A DNA stretch of 64,000 bases from Rhodococcus antarcticus (GTDB taxonomy: Bacteria > Actinomycetota > Actinomycetes > Mycobacteriales > Mycobacteriaceae). Under the pieces are notes generated by a model. It was given only the letters and a program-made list of their open reading frames with translations. It made no database searches and had not been told where the DNA came from. The stretch lies in contig NZ_CP110615.1 of assembly GCF_026153295.1 (NCBI RefSeq), positions 1,860,001 through 1,924,000 of the forward strand, given 5' to 3'. Positions 1 to 16,092 of this stretch are shown one piece after another. Numbering within the stretch: position 1 is the stretch's first letter; each line of letters begins with the position of its first letter. Made by a program: the position numbers and the translations under genes.

Positions 1-2234
<2,234 letters not shown>

Positions 2235-2253
2235 GCGACACCCGTGCGGCACG

Positions 2254-2287
2254 ACGGCCGCGGTTCCCTCAGGGGTGCCGCGGCCGT
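2254..2287. terminator. Bidirectional hairpin terminator between convergent genes
   Basis: A perfect 10-bp stem, ACGGCCGCGG pairing with CCGCGGCCGT, surrounds a 14-base loop. It lies between the ATPase gene and the convergent cytochrome b gene and overlaps the latter's stop codon. There is no U-tract, as is usual in high-GC actinobacteria. Confidence 0.7.
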
Positions 2288-2916
2288 TGCGCGTCCCGGT
2301 TCTCGCGCTCCCACTCCGGGTGCTCGTTCCGGGCCCACGCGCGGTGCACCCGACCCGACCTGATGCCCCGCATCGCCTCGGGGTCGCGGAGGGCGTGGTG
2401 GAGGTGACCCAGCACGAGCACCCAGACGGCGAGGGCCGACCAGTCGTGCACGAACGTCGCGCCGGTGCGGTAGGCCAGCGGCGCCAGCCCGGTGAAGTAC
2501 ATGATCGTCCCGGTGCCGAGCAGCACGAGGATGGCACCGGTGCTCAGCGCCCCGTTGAGCTTCTGGCCGGCGTTGAACTTGCCCACGCCATCCGCGTCCC
2601 GCCTGCCCCGACCCGCCCGCAGCCACGCGCCGTCGGCCGGGGTGAACCGCCCGAGCCGGCGCAGGTCGCTGCGGTAGGCCTTCGACACCGCCCCCGCCAC
2701 CAGCGGCACGGGCAGCGCGAACCCCGACCACACGTGCACCAGGACCACGATCCGTCGGTTGCCCACCAGCACCGACAGCGGGCCGAGGTAGAGCACCGCC
2801 GCGGTGAGGGCGCAGGCAGCGAACAGCACCCCCACCGACCAGTGCACCCAGCGCTCCACCCGGTCGAAGCGGTCGAGCTCGTCACGGGGCGGGGCGGGGT
2901 CAGCTGGTCGGCTCAT
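2269..2916 (-). CDS. Cytochrome b561-type membrane protein, partner of molybdoprotein
   Basis: This 215-residue protein has four predicted membrane helices in the pattern of the cytochrome b/b6 or formate dehydrogenase gamma family. Conserved histidines near residues 30 (WVHWS), 60 (LVHVWSG), 156 (FVHDWSA) and 170 (GHLHHA) are likely haem ligands. Its start overlaps the end of the molybdopterin gene by 17 bases, so the two are translated together. The likely role is membrane anchor and electron acceptor for that periplasm-facing oxidoreductase, as in YedYZ-like pairs. The true electron partner is not shown by the sequence. Confidence 0.82.
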   Translation of the reverse strand: MSRPADPAPPRDELDRFDRVERWVHWSVGVLFAACALTAAVLYLGPLSVLVGNRRIVVLVHVWSGFALPVPLVAGAVSKAYRSDLRRLGRFTPADGAWLRAGRGRRDADGVGKFNAGQKLNGALSTGAILVLLGTGTIMYFTGLAPLAYRTGATFVHDWSALAVWVLVLGHLHHALRDPEAMRGIRSGRVHRAWARNEHPEWERENRDAQRPRHP

Positions 2917-3625
2917 CGCTGCGCCCGTTCGTCGTCCCCACCGTGCCGTCGAGGTCGTAGCCGCGGGTCTCCCAGTAGCCGGGGACCTCGGCGCGGGTGA
3001 GCTCGATGCCGGAGAGCCACTTCAGGCTCTTGTAGCCGTACTGCGAGGCGGCGAAGAGCCGAACGGGTCCGCCGTGGTCGTGGGTGACGTCACCGTCGAG
3101 CATCTGCAGCGCCACGAGGACGTCGTCGCGCCGCGCGACCTCCAGCGGCAGGCTCTCGGTGTAGGTCCCGTCGAAGGAGGTGAACCGCACTGCCGTGGCG
3201 CCGGCTCCCACCCCGGCGGCGTCGAGCACCTCGGACAGGCGCACGCCGCTCCAGCGCACCTCGGGCACCCGCCACCCCGTCACGCACTGGAAGTCGCGGA
3301 CGATCGTGGTCTGCGCCATGCCTTGGAGGTCGGCCAGGCCCAGGGTCACCGGGGCGTCCACCATCCCGGACACGGCCAGCGAGTAGCTGGTCGCGTCCTC
3401 GCGCGGTGCGCCCCGGGTGACGGAGTAGAAGCGGAAGGTGTTGCCCACGGGGATGAGGCCGACCAGCCCCGTCGGGTCGTGGTTGCCGATGGGCCCGAGC
3501 ACGGCCGCGAGACCCCGCTGGATCGGGCCGCCGGCCAGCACCCCCGCCGCCCCAAGGCCGACGAGCCCCAGGACCAGCCGCCGGCCGACCGGCGCACCGG
3601 CCGGTCGTGGGGTGGTCGGGGTCAT
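2900..3625 (-). CDS. Molybdopterin-dependent oxidoreductase, sulfite oxidase fold
   Basis: The 241-residue protein has a Tat-like leader (GRRLVLGL near 14-21 followed by an Ala/Gly-rich hydrophobic stretch) and a sulfite-oxidase/YedY-type molybdopterin domain. The presumed molybdenum ligand is Cys114 in the motif DFQCVTGW. The ATG at 3625 was chosen because it places the twin arginine near the N-terminus; an ATG at 3646 is an alternative. It heads a two-gene unit with the cytochrome b gene. The family includes methionine-sulfoxide reductases and sulfite oxidases, and the substrate cannot be read here. The translation operon ends 148 bases upstream on the same strand. Confidence 0.88.
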   Translation of the reverse strand: MTPTTPRPAGAPVGRRLVLGLVGLGAAGVLAGGPIQRGLAAVLGPIGNHDPTGLVGLIPVGNTFRFYSVTRGAPREDATSYSLAVSGMVDAPVTLGLADLQGMAQTTIVRDFQCVTGWRVPEVRWSGVRLSEVLDAAGVGAGATAVRFTSFDGTYTESLPLEVARRDDVLVALQMLDGDVTHDHGGPVRLFAASQYGYKSLKWLSGIELTRAEVPGYWETRGYDLDGTVGTTNGRSDEPTS

Positions 3626-3772
3626 GCCCCCAGTGTGCCCGTGCACCGGAGCGGTGCTGCCTGGGCCCGCCTGGTGTCACCGGCGTCACCGAACGCGGAA
3701 CGGATCCGGAGGCCACCCCCGTGGTGGACCCCGACGTCCTCGTCGTCGCCTGCGGGTCGCCCGGCGATCCGG

Positions 3773-6244
3773 CTACCCGCGCAGCACGGCCCCCACCCGC
3801 TCGGTGGCCAGCGCGACCGCGGCATCGCGGGCCGCCGACGCCTCGTCCTCGGTGAGAGTGCGGTCGGTGGCGCGGAAGCGCAGCGAGAAGGCCAGCGAGC
3901 GCTTGCCCTGCGCCACCTGGGACCCGGTGTAGACGTCGAACAGCCGGACGTCCTCGACCAGGTCACCGGCCCCGGTGAGCAGGGCCGACCGCACGTCCTG
4001 CGCCGGCACGCCCTCGTCGACCACGAGCGCCACGTCCTGCAGCACGGGCGGGAACGGCGACACGGCCGGTGCCGGTCGTGGCTCGACCAGCGGCAGCGCG
4101 TCGAGCTCGAGCTCCACCGCACAGGTGCGCGCCGGCAGTCCGAGCCGCTCCACGACGCGCGGGTGCAGCTCGCCCGCGTGACCCACCACGACGCCGGCCA
4201 CCGACAGCTCGGCGCAGCGACCGGGGTGCCAGGGTGCACGCCGGCCAGCGCGGACGGTGAGCTCCACCCCCGCGGCGGACGCCACGGCCTGGGCGGCCGC
4301 GATGGCGTCGGCGGCCTCGGCCGCCCGGCCCGGACCCCACCAGCCGGCGAGCTCGCGCTGCCCCGCGAGCACCGCGGCGACGTGAACGGGCTGGGGCGGC
4401 AGGGATGCCTCGATGGCGGCCACCTGCTCGACGGTGGGCCGGCGGTCGACCGGCAGCGCGGCCACCGGCTCGGGGACGTCCCTGCCCGGGAGCACGACCT
4501 GGGCCATCCCGTAGAGCGAGACGGTGCGGGCTCCTCGGGAGACGTTGCGGACCAGCGCCTCGAGCAGAGCGGGCAGCAGAGTGGTGGCCAGCTCCCCGCG
4601 GTCGGCGTCGAGCGGGTTCAGCACCCGGGCGGTGTGCCGCCTCGGGTCCTCGGCGTCGAGGCCGAAGGCGTCGAACACCCCCGGGGGCAGGAACACCGTG
4701 GGCAGCACCTCGACGTACCCGGTGGCGGCGAGCGCGCGGGAGACGGCCCGACGGCGGCGCTGGGCGGGGGTGAGTCCGCGGCCGGCCGGGGCGGCCGGGA
4801 GCACCGACGGGATCACGTCGAGCCCCTCCAGCCGGAGCACCTCCTCCACCAGGTCGGCGGGCTGGACGAGGTCGGGCCGCCAGCTGGGCGGGGTCACCGC
4901 GAGGCCGCCGTCGACGTCGACGACCGTGCAGCCCACCTCCTCGAGCCGGTGACGGGTGGTCCCCGGGGCGTAGCCGGTTCCGGCCACCCGGTCGGGCAGG
5001 TCGACGGCGATCGTGATGGCCGGCCGCACGCCGACGGAGCCGAGCACGGTGCGTCCGGGTGCCACGGAGCCGCCGGCGATCTCGGCGAGCAGGGTGGCGG
5101 CGCGCTCGAGGGCGACCTCGGCCAGCGCCGGGTCCACGGTGCGCTCGAAGCGACGGCTGGCCTCGCTGGGCAGCTTGTGCCTGCGCGCGGTGCGGAACAC
5201 CGACAGCGGGTCCCAGGTGGCGGCCTCGAGGAGCACGTCCGTGGTGGTGGTGGTGACCTCTGTGCCGGCCCCGCCCATCACTCCGGCCAGGGAGACCACG
5301 CCGGAGTCGTCGGCGATGACCACGTCCTGGGGGTCGAGGGTGCGGACGGTGTCGTCCAGGGTGCGCAGGCTCTCCCCCGGCTGCGCCCGCCGGACGTGCA
5401 GCGCGCCCCGGACCCGCGCGGCGTCGAAGGCGTGCAGCGGCTGGCCGAGCTCGAGCATGACGTAGTTGGTGACGTCCACGGCCGCGGAGATCGGCCGCAG
5501 GCCCGAGAGCAGGAGCCGACGCTGTAGCCACCACGGGCTCGCGGCCGAGGCGTCCACCCCGGTGACCCGACGTGCGGTGAAGCGGCTGCACCCGGCGTCG
5601 GGGTCCACCGTGACGGGCCACGCGTCCCCCTCGGTGTCCGGCACGGCGACGGCAGCGGGGTCGGTGAAGGGCACCCCCAGGGCAGCGGCCATCTCCCGCC
5701 CCAGTCCCCGCATCGAGAAGCAGTAGCCACGGTCGGGGGTGACGGCCAGGTCGAGCACGGCGTCGGTGAGCCCGAGCACGTCGGCGGCCACGGCGCCGGG
5801 CTCCGCCGTGCCCGGGGGGAGCACGACGATCCCGGAGTGCTCGGCCCCCAGGCCCAGCTCCCGCGCGGAGCAGATCATGCCGTCGGAGACCTCGCCGTAG
5901 GTCGTGCGGGCAGCGATGGCGAACCCACCGGGCAGCTCCGAGCCGGGCAGCGCCGCGACGACCAGGTCACCCACCGCGAAGTTCCGTGCTCCGCAGACGA
6001 TCCCGCGCGGCTCCGGCTCGCCCACCTCGACCCGGCAGGACCGGATGGGCTTCTTGAACCCGCTGAGCTCGGTGATCTCCAGGACCCGTCCGACGACGAC
6101 CGGTCCGGCGACCCCGGGCAGCACGTCGATCTCCTCGAGCTCGAGACCCACGCGGACGAAGGCGTCGCCCACGGCCGCGGGATCGGCCGGGAGCACGCCC
6201 GCGGGGAGTCCGGAGTCGGCGAGCCAGGTCAGGGGGGTGCGCAC
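3773..6244 (-). CDS. pheT: Phenylalanyl-tRNA synthetase beta subunit
   Basis: PheT forms the alpha2-beta2 synthetase that charges tRNA-Phe. The 823 residues run through the usual order: an N-terminal tRNA-binding EMAP/OB domain (about 45-155), B3/4 editing domain (about 210-370), B5 domain, a catalytic-like domain, and the C-terminal ferredoxin-fold anticodon-binding domain ending at the stop. A GTG at 6244 begins at the expected first residues (RTPLTWL). It follows pheS by 26 bases in the same operon. Length and order are typical. Confidence 0.96.
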   Translation of the reverse strand: MRTPLTWLADSGLPAGVLPADPAAVGDAFVRVGLELEEIDVLPGVAGPVVVGRVLEITELSGFKKPIRSCRVEVGEPEPRGIVCGARNFAVGDLVVAALPGSELPGGFAIAARTTYGEVSDGMICSARELGLGAEHSGIVVLPPGTAEPGAVAADVLGLTDAVLDLAVTPDRGYCFSMRGLGREMAAALGVPFTDPAAVAVPDTEGDAWPVTVDPDAGCSRFTARRVTGVDASAASPWWLQRRLLLSGLRPISAAVDVTNYVMLELGQPLHAFDAARVRGALHVRRAQPGESLRTLDDTVRTLDPQDVVIADDSGVVSLAGVMGGAGTEVTTTTTDVLLEAATWDPLSVFRTARRHKLPSEASRRFERTVDPALAEVALERAATLLAEIAGGSVAPGRTVLGSVGVRPAITIAVDLPDRVAGTGYAPGTTRHRLEEVGCTVVDVDGGLAVTPPSWRPDLVQPADLVEEVLRLEGLDVIPSVLPAAPAGRGLTPAQRRRRAVSRALAATGYVEVLPTVFLPPGVFDAFGLDAEDPRRHTARVLNPLDADRGELATTLLPALLEALVRNVSRGARTVSLYGMAQVVLPGRDVPEPVAALPVDRRPTVEQVAAIEASLPPQPVHVAAVLAGQRELAGWWGPGRAAEAADAIAAAQAVASAAGVELTVRAGRRAPWHPGRCAELSVAGVVVGHAGELHPRVVERLGLPARTCAVELELDALPLVEPRPAPAVSPFPPVLQDVALVVDEGVPAQDVRSALLTGAGDLVEDVRLFDVYTGSQVAQGKRSLAFSLRFRATDRTLTEDEASAARDAAVALATERVGAVLRG

Positions 6245-6270
6245 GGGAGCCTCGCTTCTGGGGTGTGGAG

Positions 6271-8189
<1,919 letters not shown>

Positions 8190-8209
8190 CGGCCCGCGGG
8201 CTGCAGTGC

Positions 8210-8602
8210 TCAGGCGGCGGCCACGGCGACAGGGGCGTTCACGTCAGCCGGCAGGCTCGCCCTGGACAGCTCGACCAGGGTCGCGAACGTGGCAGCGTCG
8301 TGCACGGCCAGGTCGGCCAGCACCTTGCGGTCGACCTCCAGGCCGGAGAGCTTGATGCCCTGCATGAACCGGTTGTAGGTCATGCCGTTCGCGCGGGCCG
8401 CAGCGTTGATGCGCTGGATCCACAGCTTGCGGAACTCGCCCTTGCGCGCCCGGCGGTCCCGGTACGCGTAGGTCATCGAGTGGAGCATCTGCTCCTTGGC
8501 CTTGCGGTAGAGCCGCGAGCGCTGGCCCCGGTAGCCGGCCGCCGAGGCGAGAACGGTCCGGCGCTTCTTCTGGGCGTTGACTGCCCTCTTGACGCGTGCC
8601 AC
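8210..8602 (-). CDS. rplT: 50S ribosomal protein L20
   Basis: L20 binds 23S rRNA early in large-subunit assembly. The 130 residues show the strongly basic N-terminal half ([13 protein letters not shown]) and the conserved segment [18 protein letters not shown] short Ala/Val-rich tail follows, which is lineage-specific. It sits third in the infC-rpmI-rplT operon, 87 bases after rpmI. In other bacteria L20 can repress this operon through its leader RNA; nothing here proves that. Confidence 0.97.
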   Translation of the reverse strand: MARVKRAVNAQKKRRTVLASAAGYRGQRSRLYRKAKEQMLHSMTYAYRDRRARKGEFRKLWIQRINAAARANGMTYNRFMQGIKLSGLEVDRKVLADLAVHDAATFATLVELSRASLPADVNAPVAVAAA

Positions 8603-8689
8603 TGGTGGGTCCTGTTCGGTGTCAGGGGCGGAGGTCCGCCCGGGTGTTCAGGGGAGCGGCGCGGGCGGTGGCCCACGCGGCCGGGTCGC

Positions 8690-8884
8690 TCAGATGCCGA
8701 GCAGGCGCTTGATGCGGCCGGCGTCGCGCTTGTCGACCTCGGTGGTGCCCTCCAGGCGACGGGTGCGCTTGGAGGCCTTGTGCTCCAGGAGGTGGCGACG
8801 GCCGGCCTTCTCGCGGAGCAGCTTGCCGCTGCCGGTCACCTTGATGCGCTTGGCGGTGCCCTTGTGCGTCTTCATCTTCGGCAT
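8690..8884 (-). CDS. rpmI: 50S ribosomal protein L35
   Basis: This small basic protein of the large ribosomal subunit has 64 residues, the standard length. It opens with MPKMKTHKG, the family signature, and is Lys/Arg-rich throughout. It follows infC by 50 bases and precedes rplT. GAGGATCACTC just before the ATG supplies the ribosome-binding site. Confidence 0.97.
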   Translation of the reverse strand: MPKMKTHKGTAKRIKVTGSGKLLREKAGRRHLLEHKASKRTRRLEGTTEVDKRDAGRIKRLLGI

Positions 8885-8934
8885 GAGTGATCCTCTGTGC
8901 TGCGTGTCGTGCTCCGGCCCGGCGGGGCGCGGAG

Positions 8935-9594
8935 CTACTGCTGGGGTGCGGGCGCGGCGGCCGCGGCGGCGGGTGTCGCCTCCACGGCAGCGGGCTCGCT
9001 CGCGGGTGCCACGGGCTCGGCGGCCACCGGAGCGGGCTGGTTGCCGGCCTCGACGCCCTGCTGGGCCTTGACCCTGGTCTTCGCACCCTTGTGCGGGGCC
9101 AGGACCATCGTCATGTTGCGGCCGTCCTGCTTGGCGGAGGTCTCCACGTAGCCCAGGTCCACCACGTCGGCGCCGAGGCGCTGCAGCAGGCGGAAGCCGA
9201 GCTCGGGGCGGGACTGCTCCCGGCCGCGGAACATGATGGTGACCTTGACCTTGTGGCCTGCCTTGAGGAACCGCTCGACGTGACCCTTCTTGGTCTCGTA
9301 GTCGTGCGAGTCGATCTTCGGCCGGAGCTTCTGCTCCTTGACCACGGTCATCTGCTGGTTCTTGCGCGACTCGCGCAGCTTCTGCGCGTTCTCGTACTTG
9401 AACTTGCCGTAGTCCATGAGCTTGCAGACCGGGGGGCGGGCCTCCGGTGCCACCTCGACGAGATCGAGGTCGGCCTCCACGGCCAGCCGGAGGGCGTCTT
9501 CCACGCGAACGATGCCCACCTGTTCCCCGTTGGGTCCGACGAGCCGGACCTCGGGAACTCGGATGCGGTCGTTGATGCGGGTCTCGGCGCTGAT
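8935..9594 (-). CDS. infC: Translation initiation factor IF-3, ATC start codon
   Basis: IF-3 binds the 30S subunit and rejects wrong start codons and initiator mismatches. The 219-residue protein has the N-domain ([13 protein letters not shown], then GEQVGIV), linker and C-domain ([10 protein letters not shown], later [15 protein letters not shown]), plus an Ala/Pro-rich tail. The only start that gives the conserved N-terminus is ATC at 9594, preceded by GAGGAGG; no ATG, GTG or TTG lies in frame between that codon and the leader. A non-standard start is the known means by which IF-3 represses its own synthesis. infC leads the operon that continues through rpmI, rplT, the methylase and pheST. 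Confidence 0.95.
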   Translation of the reverse strand: MSAETRINDRIRVPEVRLVGPNGEQVGIVRVEDALRLAVEADLDLVEVAPEARPPVCKLMDYGKFKYENAQKLRESRKNQQMTVVKEQKLRPKIDSHDYETKKGHVERFLKAGHKVKVTIMFRGREQSRPELGFRLLQRLGADVVDLGYVETSAKQDGRNMTMVLAPHKGAKTRVKAQQGVEAGNQPAPVAAEPVAPASEPAAVEATPAAAAAAPAPQQ

Positions 9595-9844
9595 GGATCC
9601 TCCTCGGTTCGACGGTGCTGTCGTGACCGGTGGAGGGACTCCCACGACGAAGGCCCCTGCCCGCCTTGAGGCGTGCCGGGGCCCGTTGCCGACCGGTCCT
9701 GCGCTGCCCGGCTCTCGCCGCGAGCACCCCGGCGCGAGCCGGGCGGACCGGACCTCGAGGACACCGTGTGCCCTGAGGTGGGAGCGGACTCCACTTGCTG
9801 CCCCCGTGCATGACGGGGGCGGTCGTGGTGAAAGGGTACCAGGC
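9595..9844 (-). promoter_or_regulatory. infC operon leader with hairpins
   Basis: About 250 untranslated bases separate infC from the divergent DUF1844 gene. Read on the minus strand they hold two strong hairpins: one at 9800-9820 with arms GCCCCCGT/ACGGGGGC, and one at 9652-9683 with outer arms GGCCCC/GGGGCC and an inner CGCC-TCAA-GGCG. The AGGAGG site for infC lies at 9599-9604. This could be an attenuating or protein-binding leader. A frame running through it has no ribosome-binding site and was not called. Confidence 0.5.
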
Positions 9845-10228
9845 ATGTCGGACGCCCCGGAACTCGCCGCAGATCAATCCTCCCCGGAGCCCGTGTCCCA
9901 CGGGCTCCCGTCCCGCGAGCTCTCGGACGTGCCCGCCATCGAGGTCATCAGCCGGGCTGCCGTGATGCTCATGAGCTCGGCTGCCGAGAAGCTCGGCCTG
10001 GCCGATGCCGACCCCGCGGAGAGCCCGCACCGGGACCTGGACGAGGCCCGGCGGGTCATCACCGCACTCGCAGGTCTGGTCACGGCCTCGACGGAGTACC
10101 TCGGGCTGCACGCCGGACCGCTGCGCGAGGGCCTCCAGGCGCTGCAGCGGGCCTTCCGCGAGGAGTCCACCCACCCCGACGAGCCCGGGATGGGCCCCGG
10201 CGAGAAGTACACCGGCCCGGTCCACTGA
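9845..10228 (+). CDS. DUF1844 domain protein
   Basis: This 127-residue acidic protein of unknown function belongs to the DUF1844 family, common in actinobacteria next to infC. The recognisable core is [19 protein letters not shown] near residues 36-54, followed by a helical region ([16 protein letters not shown]) and a short polar tail. No signal or membrane segment is evident. It diverges from infC and converges with uvrA. The ATG at 9845 is the first in frame after the shared intergenic region. Confidence 0.85.
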   Translation: MSDAPELAADQSSPEPVSHGLPSRELSDVPAIEVISRAAVMLMSSAAEKLGLADADPAESPHRDLDEARRVITALAGLVTASTEYLGLHAGPLREGLQALQRAFREESTHPDEPGMGPGEKYTGPVH

Positions 10229-10283
10229 CCGGCGGCCAGCCCCTCCCCCGGGCGCGCGCCGGTGACGGTGGCCCCGGCGACGG

Positions 10284-10289
<6 letters not shown>
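10223..10289. terminator. Long-armed inverted repeat at DUF1844 / uvrA convergence
   Basis: The nine-base arms CACTGACCG (10223-10231) and CGGTCAGTG (10281-10289) are perfectly complementary, and each contains the stop codon of one of the convergent genes. The loop is GC-rich with smaller foldbacks. It may end transcription in both directions, though the long loop weakens the case. Confidence 0.35.
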
Positions 10290-13229
<2,940 letters not shown>

Positions 13230-13440
13230 GGAAATTCCTCTCCCAGAACACGGTGGGTCCTTCACAGGACACGGTCGAACGGTCCGCGGCAGCACTCTCG
13301 AGGCGCGCCCACGCCATGCTAGGTGCGGACCCCGACAACTTCCGGGTGGGCCGGGGTGGCAGTGAGGCGGCTCATGCCGGGGGCGCCACGGTCGTGTCCG
13401 GGTGGGGCGCAGCACCCCGGCGCCGGTAGCGTGCCCGGTC

Positions 13441-14109
13441 ATGCAGGTCGACGAGAACTACACCGGAAGCGTCACCCAGGGCGGCGCCGCCCAGCGCAAG
13501 CACGTCCCCGGCGCCACCATCACCAAGCTCTCGGTGGGCCCGATGGACAACAACGCCTACCTGGTCGTCGACGACGCCACGGGCAAGTCGGTGCTGATCG
13601 ACGCGGCGGCCGAGTCCGACCGGCTCACCGAGCTCCTCGACGACCACGCCCCCGAGCTGACCCTGGTCGTCACGACCCACCAGCACGCCGACCACTGGCA
13701 GGCGCTGGCGGACGTCGTCGGCGGTACCGGCGCACCCACGGCGGCGCACGCCCTGGACGCCGGTCCGCTGCCGGTGCCCGTGGATCGCGAGCTCGCCGAC
13801 GGTGACCACGTCGAGATCGGTGAGCTCGTGCTCGACGTCATCCACCTGCGCGGTCACACCCCGGGCTCGGTCGCGCTGCTGCTGCGCACCGCCGAGGGCG
13901 CGCACCTGTTCACCGGCGACAGCCTTTTTCCGGGGGGCCCGGGCAAGACCGGGAGCGCGGCGGACTTCACGTCGCTGATGGACGACCTCGAGCAGCGGGT
14001 GTTCGGTGCGCTGCCCGACGACACCGTCGTCTACCCCGGCCACGGCCGGGACACCAACCTCGGCGTGGAGCGCCCCCAGCTCGCGGAGTGGCGCTCACGC
14101 GGCTGGTGA
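13441..14109 (+). CDS. Metallo-beta-lactamase-fold hydrolase
   Basis: This 222-residue protein is a zinc hydrolase of the glyoxalase II-like branch. Metal ligands are complete: H80-Q-H82-A-D84-H85, H139, D160 and H201. The segment [12 protein letters not shown] near the C-terminus is usual for the group found beside uvrA in actinobacteria. A TAGCGT hexamer at 13427-13432, nine bases before the ATG, suggests a leaderless message. The physiological thioester or lactone substrate is unknown. Its last 29 or so codons recur as a fragment at 41571-41657 in the same orientation, which makes this 3' end a likely recombination site. Confidence 0.9.
   Translation: MQVDENYTGSVTQGGAAQRKHVPGATITKLSVGPMDNNAYLVVDDATGKSVLIDAAAESDRLTELLDDHAPELTLVVTTHQHADHWQALADVVGGTGAPTAAHALDAGPLPVPVDRELADGDHVEIGELVLDVIHLRGHTPGSVALLLRTAEGAHLFTGDSLFPGGPGKTGSAADFTSLMDDLEQRVFGALPDDTVVYPGHGRDTNLGVERPQLAEWRSRGW
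14008..14094 (+). repeat. Left copy of 87-bp direct repeat (3' end of hydrolase gene)
   Basis: These 87 bases, within the end of the metallo-hydrolase gene, recur at 41571-41657 in the same orientation with four mismatches. The final 48 bases (14047-14094) are identical in both copies. The pair brackets 27.5 kb. Duplication of a gene's 3' end is typical of attachment-site integration or unequal recombination. Confidence 0.85.
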
Positions 14110-14679
14110 CGTCGCCGTCTCACAGCAGCTGGTGACGCTGTTCCACGCCGGTGGAAGGGATCCGCCAGCAGGTTCCGCTGCACGTCCGACAACGCCGGGC
14201 CTGCGCCGACGACGCCGGCGATGTGGTCAACGCGACTCAGGGCACTCTCGTCCCCGCGTCAGCGTCGCACGCAGCGGGACGACCCGACCCCTGGAAGGCC
14301 TGAAGGGTCGAGCTGCACGCAAGGTCGGACCTGCTGGAGTGCCGTCCGTCGGCGTTCGTCGACAGCGAGTTGCCTTCAGTGTCGCCGAGGCACCTCGTGC
14401 CGTCGCCATACGACCAGCCCGTTCGGAGCGAGGTGCCACTCCCCACCCGAGGTCGAGCACCAGCTGGCGGCCGTCGTCGTCGCGGTGGGACCGACTGGGC
14501 ATGGGGCCGCCCTTCCACGGTGAGACCCACTACGTGCCGCAGGACGAACATCTGGTCTGGAGCGCGCGCTCGCCGTCGTGGTGCTGTCGGTCACGGCCTG
14601 TTCGAGCGGGAGGTTGTGGCGTGATCCAGGCGAGGTGCTCCGTCACCGTCGCCGTCGTGTTCCGGGGAGCGTCAAAGCC
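14110..14679. other. Gene-free scar after the hydrolase gene
   Basis: No gene with a convincing product is visible in these roughly 570 bases. Codon use and base composition are less even than in the flanks, and only short overlapping open frames occur. Together with the transposase remnant that follows, this looks like decayed mobile-element or junction DNA. Confidence 0.5.
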
Positions 14680-14880
14680 TTGCTGAGGGGCCTACCCGCG
14701 GAGTTCGGTCCCTGGCAGACGGCGTGGAAGCGGCACGCCCGCTTCGCCACAGACGGCGTCTGGGACCGGATGCTGAGCGTGCTGCTCACCAAGGCCGACA
14801 CCCTGGACGAACTGGAATGGCTGGTTTAGGTGGACTCGACGATCGCCCCGGCTCATCAGCACGCCACGAACACCACCCAG
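14680..14880 (+). pseudogene. IS5-family transposase fragment, interrupted
   Basis: The translated segment LPAEFGPWQTAWKRHARF and then DGVWDRMLSVLLTKAD is the well-known N-terminal region of IS5-group transposases. A TAG at 14827 breaks the frame at EWLV, after which VDSTIAPAHQHAT, the DDE-proximal motif, continues in the same frame. The normal VDSTI.RAHQHA motif has Arg where Pro stands here. The rest of the enzyme is absent both up- and downstream. It is a dead remnant at the left side of the repeat-bracketed segment. Confidence 0.75.
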
Positions 14881-15107
14881 GTCCAGAGCAGCTACCGCCG
14901 TCGACCCTCACCTCCGTCATGGCCCGGGCACCCCCACTGGCACCGCCCACACCGACCTCGCCGGGCCGGTGGCACCCGGACGTGAGCGATGAGCAGCTCC
15001 TCGCCCTCGGCGTGCTCAAGCCCTTCGATCACCACGTGCTCGATTCCCAGCAGCCCACCCCATATCCTCGCGTTGCACACGCCGTTACCCTGCCCCCCTG
15101 CGGAATC
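14881..15107. other. Non-coding stretch before the inverted repeat
   Basis: No supported gene. A short open frame crosses the region but shows no recognisable family and no ribosome-binding site. It probably belongs to the same decayed junction as the transposase fragment. Confidence 0.45.
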
Positions 15108-15207
15108 CTGTCTCGACAACCGCAACCGTCAGCTGACGACGGCGTGTCGCCCACCTGGGCCTCTCCACCACCCACGGAAGGGTCACAAGAGCCGGTTTCA
15201 GAAGGGA
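15108..15207 (+). repeat. Left arm of imperfect inverted repeat around the catabolic cluster
   Basis: About 100 bases here match, at roughly 80 percent, the reverse complement of 33131-33230. The core (GACGGCGTGTCGCCCACCTGG) is identical in both arms. Read as protein both arms give CRPPGPL-x-HPRKGHK-x-RF, with most differences at third codon positions, so they may descend from a coding sequence. The arm lies just upstream of the CitE-like gene. Confidence 0.8.
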
Positions 15208-15218
15208 CGTGCTGCAGG

Positions 15219-16085
15219 ATGCAGGCCACCGTCGCGAGGTCCTACCTCTACGTCCCCGGGGACAGGCCCGAGATGCTGGCCAAAGCCCTGACCCGGGGTG
15301 CGGACGCCCTGATCGTCGATCTTGAGGACGCCGTGGCGCCGGCAGCCAAGGCTGCGGCCCGGGTCACGGTCGCCGACTGGCTCGACGGTCTGCCTGCGGA
15401 GCGGGGCACCGAGGTATGGGTCAGGACGAACCCGGGCGCTCTCGGCCGGGCGGACGCCGCGGCTCTGGTGAGCCCCCGGCTGGCCGGGCTGGTCGTGGCC
15501 AAGACGGAGTCGCCCGAAGATCTGGTCGCGCTCGACCGGGTGCTGTCCGTGGCCGAGTCAGATCGCGGGTTGTCGGTGGGAGCCCTTCCGGTTGTGCCGT
15601 TGCTCGAGTCCGCCTCCGCGGTGCTGCGTGCCGACCGGATCGCAGCTGGCCCGCGAGTCCGACGGTTGCAGCTGGGGGAGGCCGACCTGCGCGCGGACAT
15701 CGGGGTCACGCCCAGTGACGACGAGCGTGAGCTGCTGTACCTGCGCAGTCACATCGTGCTGGTGAGCGCGGCGCTACGCCTGGACCCGCCGGTCGCCCCC
15801 ACGTCTGTGCTGGTGCGCGACGACGGCGGCCTGAGGCTGAGCACTCTTGCGCTGGCCAGGATGGGCTTCGTGGGTCGGGCCTGCATCCATCCGGCGCAGG
15901 TGGCCGTGGTGAACGACGTCTTCACCCCTACGTCGGACGAGGTGGAGCGCGCCCGCGCCCTGGTCGCGGCCTTCGACCGCGCCGTCGCCGCCGGCGACGG
16001 CGTGATGCTCGACGCCTCGGGTCGGATGGTGGACGAGGCGGTGGTGCGTCAGTCCAGGAACATCTTGTCCAGGGTCCGCCGGTGA
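15219..16085 (+). CDS. CitE-like CoA-ester lyase (HpcH/HpaI family)
   Basis: This 288-residue TIM-barrel protein belongs to the citrate lyase beta-like family, which cleaves or forms C-C bonds in acyl-CoA esters such as citramalyl-CoA, malyl-CoA or 3-hydroxyacyl-CoA. RSYLYVPGDRPEML at 5-18 and ALIVDLEDAVAP near 30-41 (Mg-binding Asp/Glu) are diagnostic, as is GRACIHPAQV near 226. The ATG at 15219 starts the barrel directly. It is the only plus-strand gene at this end of the cluster and converges with the EthD gene after 7 bases. A role as the final cleaving enzyme of the pathway is inferred. Confidence 0.86.
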   Translation: MQATVARSYLYVPGDRPEMLAKALTRGADALIVDLEDAVAPAAKAAARVTVADWLDGLPAERGTEVWVRTNPGALGRADAAALVSPRLAGLVVAKTESPEDLVALDRVLSVAESDRGLSVGALPVVPLLESASAVLRADRIAAGPRVRRLQLGEADLRADIGVTPSDDERELLYLRSHIVLVSAALRLDPPVAPTSVLVRDDGGLRLSTLALARMGFVGRACIHPAQVAVVNDVFTPTSDEVERARALVAAFDRAVAAGDGVMLDASGRMVDEAVVRQSRNILSRVRR

Positions 16086-16092
16086 GCCGGTG

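Noticed and set aside
2804-5527. A 907-codon plus-strand open frame opposite the cytochrome b, molybdoprotein and pheT genes
   Set aside because: It runs antisense to well-identified genes, has no domain, and reflects the lack of stops in GC-rich DNA.
9650-9811. Leader peptide in front of infC
   Set aside because: An ATG near the upstream hairpin opens a frame that runs past the infC start without a Shine-Dalgarno sequence or stop; there is no codon run typical of attenuation.
13256-13290. Possible SOS box upstream of uvrA
   Set aside because: Only the half-site TCGAAC is present; the second half (CGCGGC) does not fit GTTCGA.
15108-15207. Riboswitch upstream of the CitE-like gene
   Set aside because: The same sequence at 33.1 kb points away from any nearby start codon, so a repeat or decayed coding origin fits better; a structured RNA is not fully excluded.
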